This document shows, piece after piece, positions 53,118-60,996 of a stretch of 64,000 nucleotides of DNA. Location of the stretch: positions 372,001 through 436,000 of the forward strand of contig NZ_BMKK01000001.1 of assembly GCF_014644295.1 (NCBI RefSeq). The letters run 5' to 3'. The position numbers were made by a program, and so were the translations under genes. The notes beneath the pieces are model-generated. The model made no database searches. It saw only the letters and a list, made by a program, of their open reading frames with translations, and was not told the origin of the DNA. Source of the stretch: Emticicia aquatilis (lineage in GTDB: Bacteria > Bacteroidota > Bacteroidia > Cytophagales > Spirosomataceae). Positions within the stretch are counted from its first letter, which is position 1; the number at the start of each line of letters is the position of its first letter.

Positions 53118-53570
53118 TCAAATCCTATTCTTAGAATCAATAATAATCGTTACGGGACCATCATTGAGCAGCGAAACCTTCATATCAGCACCAAAAGTGC
53201 CAGTTTCGATTGGTTTTCCTAAATCAAACTCCAATTGGGCAATCATTTTTTCGTAGAGTGGAATGGCAATTTCAGGGCGAGCGGCTTCAATAAACGAAGG
53301 TCTATTTCCTTTTTTTGTACTGGCGTGAAGTGTGAATTGACTAATAAGCAGGATATTTCCATCAACTGATTTAATATCTAAATTCATTTTGCCTTCTTCA
53401 TCGCCAAATACTCGTAGGCCTACGATTTTCTTCGATAACCACTCAATATCTTCTTGATTATCTGAGTGAGTTATCCCCAATAAAATCATAAATCCCAAGC
53501 CAATTTGGCCTTTTATTTCATTATCAATCGTTACTGATGCTTGAGTGACTCTTTGTATTACTGCAATCAT
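53118..53570 (-). CDS. dtd: D-aminoacyl-tRNA deacylase
   Basis: A 150-residue enzyme that removes D-amino acids (and Gly from mischarged tRNA) for translation fidelity. It starts MIAVIQRVTQASVTID, carries LLISQFTLHASTKKGNRPSF, and ends with the cross-subunit Gly-cisPro site in NDGPVTI. Length is normal. It sits among housekeeping genes on the same strand. Confidence 0.95.
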   Translation of the reverse strand: MIAVIQRVTQASVTIDNEIKGQIGLGFMILLGITHSDNQEDIEWLSKKIVGLRVFGDEEGKMNLDIKSVDGNILLISQFTLHASTKKGNRPSFIEAARPEIAIPLYEKMIAQLEFDLGKPIETGTFGADMKVSLLNDGPVTIIIDSKNRI

Positions 53571-53575
53571 AATCT

Positions 53576-53606
53576 TAGTCCACTGTCCACAGACGGCGGT
53601 CGATAG
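53576..53606. repeat. GTC-phrase stutter repeat
   Basis: TAGTCCACTGTCCACAGACG then GCGGTCGATAG, just upstream of the dtd start. It shares GACGGC(A/G)GTCGATAG with 28711-28740 and GTCCAC-GTCCACAG with 21398-21419. Confidence 0.6.
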
Positions 53607-53651
53607 TTTTATATTTTAAAAATCTATTGTCTTACTTCTTTTGTCAAAAAC

Positions 53652-55007
53652 CTACAAATGCAAGAGCAAATTAGCAATCATCAAGTAAGTACCAATACCG
53701 ATAATATCGTTGGCTGTTGTGATAAATGGTCCTGAAGCAATGGCAGGATTTATACCCAATCTATCCAATAAAAGTGGCGTGACTGTACCCGTAAAAGAAG
53801 CCAAAACCACCACCGAAAGTAGCGATAAACACACAACAAAAAACAGTTGTGTTTCGCCACTGACATAAATATAAAGTCCTGCTAATGAGCCAATTATAAT
53901 GCCGTTTACAAGTGCAACCAAAATAATTTTAAACAAACGTTGCCCCAAACTGGTCGTTAGACCTGATTTTTCGGCCAAACTCTGCACAATTAAAGAGGAG
54001 GTCTGAATGCCCACATTTCCGCCCGTCGAACCCATGATTGGAATAAAAGCCGCCAGTGCCGCTACTTTTTTGAACTCATCTTCAAAACTCCCGATAACTG
54101 TGGCGGCCAATAAACTACCTATTACGCCCACTATCAACCAAGGCAAACGAGCTTTTGCCAATTGCCACACACTATCGTCTTCCTCGGCTTCGCCCGTGAT
54201 ACCCGCCATTACCTGAATATCTTCTTCGGCTTTATCAGTAATAAAATCGACCACGTCATCAATCGTGATTCGACCCAACAAACGCCCCAAAGTATTCACG
54301 ACAGGAATTGCGTCAAGGTCATAGCGTTGCATGATTTCGGCTACTTCTTCGGCTGGGCGAGTGGTTTCTACGTAAACTATTTCTTCATCAAAAATATTTT
54401 CAATTTTGGTGTTTTTACGAGCTAAAATAATACGTTTTAATGATACAATTCCTTTTAATTTCTGCTCGTCATCAACCACGTAAACGGCATAAACTTTTTC
54501 GACATCTTCGGCTTGCCGACGAATCTCTTCCACACAGTCACTGACCGTCCAATTGGCATTTACTTTTATCAACTCTTTTTGCATCAAACCGCCCGCCACG
54601 TCTTCCGGATAATGCAACATATCCAAGATAAATCGTGCTTGCTCACGGTCTTCGATGAGGGCAATTACTTTTTCACGTACTTCAATAGTTTGTTCGTTGA
54701 GTAAGTCAACGGCATCATCGGAATCAAAAAGATTGACGTATTTGGCAATTTCTTCGACCGTAAAACGCTCTTTGATAAATCGTTTGCGGTCGTCTGGCTC
54801 AATGTGCGACAAGATTTCGGCCCCCATCTCGGTATCGACGAGTGTCATTAAATAGTGAGCGGGTTCACCATCAAGTTCGAGCAATATACTGGCAATATCG
54901 GCAGGATACAACTCTTCCATCTCGGCCTTGAGCAAGGTTTCGTCTTTTTGCTCAATGGCAGTTTCTATTTTCTCTAAATACTCTTTGGTTAGCTCGAAAG
55001 TTGTCAT
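53652..55007 (-). CDS. mgtE: Magnesium transporter MgtE
   Basis: A 451-residue magnesium channel. Residues about 1-130 are the acidic superhelical N domain, 135-255 two CBS domains, then the plug helix and five transmembrane segments. The channel motifs are visible: FIPIMGSTGGNVGIQTSSLI and, near the end, LLLDRLGINPAIASGPFITT and TTANDIIGIGTY with the pore Asp. Family members close when cytosolic Mg is high by binding it in the N and CBS domains. The gene lies 72 bases after rsmA on the same strand. Confidence 0.95.
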   Translation of the reverse strand: MTTFELTKEYLEKIETAIEQKDETLLKAEMEELYPADIASILLELDGEPAHYLMTLVDTEMGAEILSHIEPDDRKRFIKERFTVEEIAKYVNLFDSDDAVDLLNEQTIEVREKVIALIEDREQARFILDMLHYPEDVAGGLMQKELIKVNANWTVSDCVEEIRRQAEDVEKVYAVYVVDDEQKLKGIVSLKRIILARKNTKIENIFDEEIVYVETTRPAEEVAEIMQRYDLDAIPVVNTLGRLLGRITIDDVVDFITDKAEEDIQVMAGITGEAEEDDSVWQLAKARLPWLIVGVIGSLLAATVIGSFEDEFKKVAALAAFIPIMGSTGGNVGIQTSSLIVQSLAEKSGLTTSLGQRLFKIILVALVNGIIIGSLAGLYIYVSGETQLFFVVCLSLLSVVVLASFTGTVTPLLLDRLGINPAIASGPFITTANDIIGIGTYLMIANLLLHL

Positions 55008-55079
55008 TTTCAGTCTTTCAGTTTACAATTCTTATGTAGGCTGTGTATGTATTTTTAGTCTTTGAGTTCGAGACTTTTA

Positions 55080-55859
55080 CTAAGCATTTTCGGCAAACAA
55101 ATTAGTCAATAAAATAAAATCAGCCACGCCCAGTTGTTCGGCACGTTTGTTTAGCAAATCATGCTCAAAATTCAAACCCAGCGGCTTGAGTGCATTGCGG
55201 AGTGTCTTGCGTCGTTGATTAAAACCAGCCTTTACAACCTGCACAAATTTCTTTTCGTTGCAGTCCAGTTTCTCTACGCTATTTCTCTTCAAACGAATAA
55301 TGCCCGAATCAACCTTTGGTGGTGGAATAAAGGCTTCTGGGTAAACCGTAAAACTATATTCAATATCATAATAAGCCTGTAAAAACACGCTCAAAATACC
55401 ATAATCTTTTTTCCCCGGCCCAGAAGCAATGCGTTGAGCCACCTCTTTTTGAAGCATACATACAATTTCTTGCACCAAATCTTTATGCTCTAAAACCTTG
55501 AAGAATATCTGCGAAGAAATGTTATACGGCAAGTTTCCGATGATGCCAAAAGGCTCGTTTTCGGTACCGAAAATCTTACTCAGATTCATTTGCAAGAAAT
55601 CTTCCGAGAAGATACGGCCTCTGAGCATCGGAAAATGCTCGTTGAGATAAGTCACAGACTCACGGTCAATTTCTACTACAAAAGTCTCGCAGTCAGTTCT
55701 TTGTAATAAATATTGGGTCAAAACTCCCATTCCTGGGCCTATTTCCAATACTTTTTTGTATCCACCATGCAGCGATTGCAGATTGACGATTTTCTGAGCA
55801 GCATCTAAATCTTTCAAGAAATGCTGGCCGAGGTGTTTTTTTGCTTTTACTTTTTCCAT
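55080..55859 (-). CDS. rsmA: 16S rRNA (adenine(1518)-N6/adenine(1519)-N6)-dimethyltransferase
   Basis: A 259-residue KsgA/RsmA enzyme methylating two adjacent adenines near the 3' end of 16S rRNA during small-subunit maturation. Motifs in order: KHLGQHFLKD at the N-terminus, SAM-binding EIGPGMGVLTQ, acidic FVVEIDRE, catalytic GNLPYNISSQIFF, and the late NQRRKTLRNAL. Its probable promoter box ends only four bases before the start, suggesting a leaderless or nearly leaderless mRNA. Confidence 0.96.
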   Translation of the reverse strand: MEKVKAKKHLGQHFLKDLDAAQKIVNLQSLHGGYKKVLEIGPGMGVLTQYLLQRTDCETFVVEIDRESVTYLNEHFPMLRGRIFSEDFLQMNLSKIFGTENEPFGIIGNLPYNISSQIFFKVLEHKDLVQEIVCMLQKEVAQRIASGPGKKDYGILSVFLQAYYDIEYSFTVYPEAFIPPPKVDSGIIRLKRNSVEKLDCNEKKFVQVVKAGFNQRRKTLRNALKPLGLNFEHDLLNKRAEQLGVADFILLTNLFAENA

Positions 55860-55863
55860 AGGT

Positions 55864-55871
55864 CAAAATTA
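55864..55871 (-). promoter_or_regulatory. Candidate -7 box abutting the rsmA start
   Basis: TAATTTTG on the minus strand matches TAnnTTTG and ends four bases before the ATG at 55859. If used, transcription would begin at or within a few bases of the start codon. Confidence 0.4.
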
Positions 55872-55928
55872 CGTCTTTCTTTTTATACTTACCTCAAATT
55901 TTTTATTTAGGTTTTGTGATATTTTTAA

Positions 55929-55972
55929 TCAATTTTCAATTTACAATTCTCCATTTTAAATTCTTAATCACT
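55929..55972. repeat. TCAATTTTCAATTTACAATT stutter array
   Basis: Words TCAATTTTCAATTTACAATT, CTCCATTTTAAATTCTTAATC run through the divergent gap between rsmA and the DUF3500 gene. It belongs to the same AATT-phrase family as 14752, 18567 and 31730. Confidence 0.5.
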
Positions 55973-56007
55973 TATCTTTATAGATTATTCAACCTCAAAT
56001 TTTAACA

Positions 56008-57030
56008 ATGAAAAATCTTATTTTTGTTATTTTATTTTACACCTGTTTTAACACCATTTCTTTTGCACAAAACAGTTCGGCAGGTTCTTTGGCTGCTGCA
56101 AAAGCATTTTTGGCTACTTTAGATAAAGAGCAACTCGCCATCATCAATTATCCTTACGAATCGGAAGAGCGAAGCAATTGGTATTTTATTCCGAAAGAAC
56201 GCAATGGTTTATGGTTAAAATCAATGACTGATGTACAAAAAGCGGCAGCCATGAATTTATTAAAGTCAACTTTAAGTGAGCAAGGTCAAGAAAAAGCCAT
56301 TGCTATTATTCAATTGGAAATTATCTTGAAAGAACTTGAAAATATACCCAACAGCGACCGTCGAAATCCATTGAAATATTATTTTACGATTTTTGGAAAA
56401 CCAGATGCTAAAAGCTTTTGGGGATGGCGTGTAGAAGGACATCATTTATCACTCAATTTTACTTCTGAAAACAATAAAATTGTATCAGGAACACCGCTTT
56501 TCATGGGAAATAATCCTGCGATTGTGCCAAGTGGAGAACAAAAAGGTTATCAAATTTTAAAGAACGAATGTAATTTTGCTTTTGAATTATTAAATTCATT
56601 TGATGAAAAACAATTAAAAAAAGCGATTGCCTCACCAGTTGCTCCTTATGATATGTTTACACTTAATAGTAAGCAATTTGGCAGATTACCCGAAGAAGGT
56701 ATTTTATACACAGATATGACCAAAGAGCAACAAATAAAATTGATGCAAATAGTTAGTCTTTATGTAAAAAATTATCCTTTTGGTTTTGCTGATGAATTTA
56801 TGAATAAAATTGAAAAAGCGGGCTTAGATAAATTGCGTTTTGTTTGGATGGGCGAAAAGCAATATGGAGGCAAAGGGCATTATTACAGAATTCAGAATGA
56901 TGTACTTTTGATTGAATATGACAATACGCAAAACAATGCCAATCATGTGCATACAGTTGTCCGAGATTTTACGAATGATTTTGGCGAAGATATGCTCAGA
57001 AGACATTATGCACTGGAGCATAAAAAGTAA
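56008..57030 (+). CDS. DUF3500 family secreted protein
   Basis: A 340-residue exported protein (signal ending near SFAQ). DUF3500 features are visible: WYFIPKERNGLWLKSMTDVQ, YYFTIFGKPDAKSFWGWRVE and GHHLSLNFT, GTPLFMGNNPA, and, near the end, YYRIQNDVLLIEYDNTQNNA, HVHTVVRDFTNDFGEDMLR. The conserved His and Asn/Asp residues suggest an enzyme, but none is established for the family. It is monocistronic, with a terminator hairpin after it. Confidence 0.88.
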   Translation: MKNLIFVILFYTCFNTISFAQNSSAGSLAAAKAFLATLDKEQLAIINYPYESEERSNWYFIPKERNGLWLKSMTDVQKAAAMNLLKSTLSEQGQEKAIAIIQLEIILKELENIPNSDRRNPLKYYFTIFGKPDAKSFWGWRVEGHHLSLNFTSENNKIVSGTPLFMGNNPAIVPSGEQKGYQILKNECNFAFELLNSFDEKQLKKAIASPVAPYDMFTLNSKQFGRLPEEGILYTDMTKEQQIKLMQIVSLYVKNYPFGFADEFMNKIEKAGLDKLRFVWMGEKQYGGKGHYYRIQNDVLLIEYDNTQNNANHVHTVVRDFTNDFGEDMLRRHYALEHKK

Positions 57031-57070
57031 TAAATCAATCTATTAACTATCAAATATTTAAAAAATCAAT

Positions 57071-57125
57071 AAATTGGTTAAGATAAATCTAAGCCTATAA
57101 ACTTAGTTTTTCTTAACCAATTTTA
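57071..57125 (+). terminator. Two-part hairpin after the DUF3500 gene
   Basis: AAATTGGTTAAG (57071-57082) and CTTAACCAATTT (57112-57123) are exact complements, with a CTAAG/CTTAG pair nested inside, followed by a short T-run. Confidence 0.75.
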
Positions 57126-57408
57126 ATTTAAAGCAAGCCAATATTCTGAAGGAAGAATCATTATTATTGAAACGTAAAATTTGAGTTTATTTACCACGGA
57201 AGCACTGATTTTAAGATTTACACAGAATGAATCGCCGTGAAAATCTATGCAAACAGCGAACTACTTCTCTATGCCTACTTGACAAACAAAATAGTCGAGT
57301 AATTCTACCAATTTATAGGATTTTAAGTCTCAGATGTATATTTATTAATAAAATATCACCTTTCATGCCTTAATTTGTACTATCCTATCTATTCAAAACT
57401 CAATCTAA
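57126..57408. other. Gene-free stretch before the outer-membrane receptor gene
   Basis: With the hairpin before it this is a gap of 378 bases. It holds an ACCACGGAAGC...CACAGAATGAATCGCCGTGAA patch that looks like a decayed copy of a dispersed repeat, and a TTAATTTG (57370-57377) that misses the -7 consensus by one base. No gene was found. Confidence 0.4.
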
Positions 57409-59829
57409 ATGAAATCGTTTTTACTGTCTTTAAGTCTGCTTTTTGTTGTCGAAAACTTGCTCTTTGCCCAAGCCAATACGAAAGCACAAGTAAAGGGAAT
57501 TATTGTTGATGCTACCACAAGCGAGCCATTGAGCTTTGCGAGTATTCGTATTTCCAATAGCTCTGATAATAAGCTCGTTACAGGAAATATCACAAACGAT
57601 AAAGGCGAATTTTCGATTCCTGCACCTTACGGAAATTATGTGGTTGAGATTGAATACATGGGTTATAAAAATGCCAAAACTGCCAGTTTTTCGGTTACTA
57701 AAGAAAACCCAACGCATGATTTTGGAAAAATAAAATTAGAGTCATCGGCCAATGCCTTGAAAGAAGTTGTGGTGCAAGCCGAGAAGAGTTCGATGGAAAT
57801 GAAACTCGACAAGAGGGTTTTCAATGTCGGAAAAGATTTGGCGAATGCGGGTGGGTCTGCTTCGGATATTCTGACCAATATTCCATCGGTTTCGGTTGAC
57901 CCAGATGGTGGCGTAAAGCTCCGTGGAAGCGATAACGTAAGAATTTTGATTGATGGAAAACCATCAGGTTTAGTAAGTTTCAAAGGCGGTGCAGGATTAC
58001 AATCGCTACAAGCAAGCATGATTGAGCGAGTGGAAGTAATTACCAATCCATCGGCACGTTATGAGGCCGAAGGTATGGCAGGAATTATTAATATTGTCTT
58101 GAAAAAAGACCAAAAACAAGGATTTAATGGTTCTTTTGATATAATTACGGGACAACCAGTAAATTATGGCGGAGCGGCAAACATCAATTATCGTCACCGA
58201 AAAGTTAACTTTTTTGTCAATTATAGTATCGCTTATAATATTCGTCCCAATGTTTCGTCCATTAATCAAGAGCGTCGAAGTAACGATACAACATTTTTTC
58301 TAAAACAAAAAAATAATGGCGAACTCTTGGGTTTCAATACCAACATCAGAGGCGGGCTTGATTATTTTTTCAATGATAAAAACACGCTTACGGCCTCTTA
58401 CCTTTATCGCCGAAGCAAGGCTCGCCGAATCACCAATTTACGCTACGAAGATTATACCTTTACCAATACAAATCTGACGGGCATTAGCAAGCGTAAGCAA
58501 GACGAACGAGAAACCGAACCAAACTCAGAATATGTACTGAGTTACAAGAAAACTTACGCAAAAAAAGGCCAAGAATTCAACGCCGAAGTACGTTTCTTAG
58601 ATAACTGGGAAAGCTCTAACCAACTTTTCACCCAAGAATATTTCACGCCAAGCGAAACACCGATTGCCTCGAAATCATTGGTTCAGAATTCCTTAAATGA
58701 TGAATACGAAAAACAATGGTTGTTTCAGATTGATTATGTGCAGCCCATTGGAAAAGAGGGAAAATTTGAGACAGGTGCAAGAAGTAGTTTCCGAAACATG
58801 GTGAATGATTATGTTGTAAATCAAAAAAACGAACAAGGGCAGTTTGTGGTTGTACCAGGACTAAAAAACTACTTTATTTATGATGAAAACATTCATGCCG
58901 CTTATGCCATTTTGGGAAATAAAACTAAGCAGTTTTCGTATCAAGCAGGGTTACGTGCCGAATGGACAGATGTAAAAACAACCCTCCGAGAAACCAACGA
59001 AGTAAACCCACGTAAATACGCAAATTTGTTTCCGAGTGTGCATTTGACGTATGCTTTACCGCAAGAAAATTCACTCCAAATCGGTTATAGTCGCCGTGTT
59101 CGTCGTCCATTTTATAATGATTTGAGTCCGTTTTCAACGTTTTCTGATAATCGAAATTTCTTTAGCGGAAATCCAAATCTAAATCCTGAATTTAGCAATG
59201 TTTACGAAATCGGACACATCAAATACTTCGATAAAGGCTCACTTGGCTCGTCGGTTTACTACCGAGATACAGATGGAAAAATCGAGCGTATCCGTCAAGT
59301 AAATGCGTCAGGATTTGCAAGCACTCGACCAGAAAACTTATTGGGCGAACAAGCCTACGGCGTAGAATTTACGAGCCAGTATAATCTTGCCAAATGGTGG
59401 AAATTTGATTTCAATTTTAACCTTTTCCATGCCGAAATTGATGGTAGTAATATTGACAAAACCTACAAACGTGAAACCAACAGTTGGTTTGTGCGTCAGA
59501 CCTCACGTTTTTCGCTTCCAAAAGGCTTAGATATGCAGTTAAGAGCCAACTACGAAGCCAAACAAAAGACCGTACAAGGCACTCGCCTACCACTTTATTA
59601 TTTCGATTTATCGGCCAGTAAAGATATTCTGAAAGGTAACGGAACACTCAATTTTAGCGTACTTGATGTATTTAATACCCGCAAATTTAGAAGCATTACC
59701 GAAGGCACAACCTTCCGTACCGAAGGCAGTTCACAATTCAGAAGACGCCAATTTAACCTAACGCTCAACTACCGCATCAAACAATCGAAAGGTGCAGGTA
59801 AAGGTAAGAAATTGGAATTGGAGGGTTGA
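57409..59829 (+). CDS. Outer-membrane beta-barrel receptor (TonB-dependent-like, OMP_b-brl_3 type)
   Basis: An 806-residue outer-membrane protein with signal peptide (ending near LFAQ). A CarboxypepD_reg-like domain follows (VKGIIVDATTSEPLSFASIR to GYKNAKTASF), then a plug region (VGKDLANAGGSASDILTNIP, GGVKLRGSDNVRILIDGKPS, MIERVEVITNPSARYEAEGM). The barrel carries the family marker YSRRVRRPFYNDLSPF. It ends in a Lys-rich tail after FNLTLNYRI rather than in a terminal aromatic residue. The imported ligand is unknown. No lipoprotein partner follows; the AlbA_2 gene is convergent. Confidence 0.88.
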   Translation: MKSFLLSLSLLFVVENLLFAQANTKAQVKGIIVDATTSEPLSFASIRISNSSDNKLVTGNITNDKGEFSIPAPYGNYVVEIEYMGYKNAKTASFSVTKENPTHDFGKIKLESSANALKEVVVQAEKSSMEMKLDKRVFNVGKDLANAGGSASDILTNIPSVSVDPDGGVKLRGSDNVRILIDGKPSGLVSFKGGAGLQSLQASMIERVEVITNPSARYEAEGMAGIINIVLKKDQKQGFNGSFDIITGQPVNYGGAANINYRHRKVNFFVNYSIAYNIRPNVSSINQERRSNDTTFFLKQKNNGELLGFNTNIRGGLDYFFNDKNTLTASYLYRRSKARRITNLRYEDYTFTNTNLTGISKRKQDERETEPNSEYVLSYKKTYAKKGQEFNAEVRFLDNWESSNQLFTQEYFTPSETPIASKSLVQNSLNDEYEKQWLFQIDYVQPIGKEGKFETGARSSFRNMVNDYVVNQKNEQGQFVVVPGLKNYFIYDENIHAAYAILGNKTKQFSYQAGLRAEWTDVKTTLRETNEVNPRKYANLFPSVHLTYALPQENSLQIGYSRRVRRPFYNDLSPFSTFSDNRNFFSGNPNLNPEFSNVYEIGHIKYFDKGSLGSSVYYRDTDGKIERIRQVNASGFASTRPENLLGEQAYGVEFTSQYNLAKWWKFDFNFNLFHAEIDGSNIDKTYKRETNSWFVRQTSRFSLPKGLDMQLRANYEAKQKTVQGTRLPLYYFDLSASKDILKGNGTLNFSVLDVFNTRKFRSITEGTTFRTEGSSQFRRRQFNLTLNYRIKQSKGAGKGKKLELEG

Positions 59830-59835
59830 TAAAAG

Positions 59836-60837
59836 TTAAGTAAGTTCAAATGATATATTTTGAATTAAAGAACCTTTTATAAAATCATCGCTTCTCACAG
59901 TAATAGTTGCATCAACTTTACATGGTTTGCTATTTACAGGAATGTAAATTAAATGTTGATAAAAGACGTCCTTCTTAATCGAATTTTGAGCTATTCGAAT
60001 TGCAGAAGCTTCATTTTTTCGTTTTTTCAATTTGACAAAAACCTCAAATTCTAAATTTTTATAGGTAACATTAAAAATATCTGCGTCCATAGTCTCAAAA
60101 CCTATTGAATAAGGAGTAAAGAGAGATGAAGAATTCTTCCTTTCTTTTGTTTTTAGATACCTTTTAAGGTCAACTTTTGAAAGTAACTCGCAGTCTTTAT
60201 TTTTATAAACCCTCATTTCTACATCACAACAAATTGATTTATTAGAATTGTTTATTATATCTAAATCAATACATTTATATCCCGATAAGTACTCATCTGT
60301 TGTCTCTCTTATTGTAGGAACTACAACTATGTCACTTTTTCTATCTTTTGAATGGTATTTATAATTATAGATATCATCTATTTCCTTCCTGCCAATTTTT
60401 GTTGTTGATGAGCCAATTCTAACATATCCATCACCACGCTTGAATTGTTGTACGTTGTTTTCTATTTTAAAATCTTTTTTAAAGAGATATGGTTTATCTG
60501 CATTATCATAGATTCTAAAATAAGCTATCAACTTATCACCATACTTTATCGACCTATACTCAAAATTAATAGCTGGTTCAATATACTCTCTGATAAATTC
60601 TTGGTATTTGGCATCGTCAATAGGATTATCTACTTCAAGAATTGTTTTCTCTACCCCATCTTTAACACCAATAATTATATACTTATCATCATCTGAAAGA
60701 TGGTTTGCAAAAGCCATAATATCTTTGAGTAATTCTCCTTTTTTGGGATTTTTACCTAATTGATATTGTTCTGTTTTATAATCTAATTTGAAACTTTCCG
60801 ATTCATATTCAATCAATCGTTTTATGACATCTTCCAT
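59836..60837 (-). CDS. AlbA_2 (Schlafen-type) DNA-binding-domain protein
   Basis: A 333-residue protein. Residues about 1-150 match the AlbA_2 domain: the Glu and Lys of ESFKLDYKTEQ, KGELLKDIMAFANHLSDDDK, YIIIGVKDGVEKTI, and GYVRIGSSTTKI. This domain is used in transcription regulators and in defence-linked Schlafen-like proteins. The C-terminal half (about 165-333) is beta-rich and not recognised. The usual ATPase or winged-helix C-terminus of the family is missing. The gene is clearly AT-rich (about 28% GC by eye) compared with neighbours, suggesting acquisition. Confidence 0.78.
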   Translation of the reverse strand: MEDVIKRLIEYESESFKLDYKTEQYQLGKNPKKGELLKDIMAFANHLSDDDKYIIIGVKDGVEKTILEVDNPIDDAKYQEFIREYIEPAINFEYRSIKYGDKLIAYFRIYDNADKPYLFKKDFKIENNVQQFKRGDGYVRIGSSTTKIGRKEIDDIYNYKYHSKDRKSDIVVVPTIRETTDEYLSGYKCIDLDIINNSNKSICCDVEMRVYKNKDCELLSKVDLKRYLKTKERKNSSSLFTPYSIGFETMDADIFNVTYKNLEFEVFVKLKKRKNEASAIRIAQNSIKKDVFYQHLIYIPVNSKPCKVDATITVRSDDFIKGSLIQNISFELT

Positions 60838-60996
60838 ATTTTTAAAGATTATATTGCTCGCAACATAACATATTCTCTCTTAATCTCAAAGATTTTATTT
60901 TTAAACAGCCAAGTAAACCTATATTATACTTGAAAATTTCTATACTCCTCCTTTCTTCTTATATTTACCGCATTATTAATTCTATTGTTTTGCGGT

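Noticed and set aside
57370-57377. -7 promoter box TTAATTTG before the outer-membrane receptor
   Set aside because: It misses the consensus at one invariant position and has no -33 partner.
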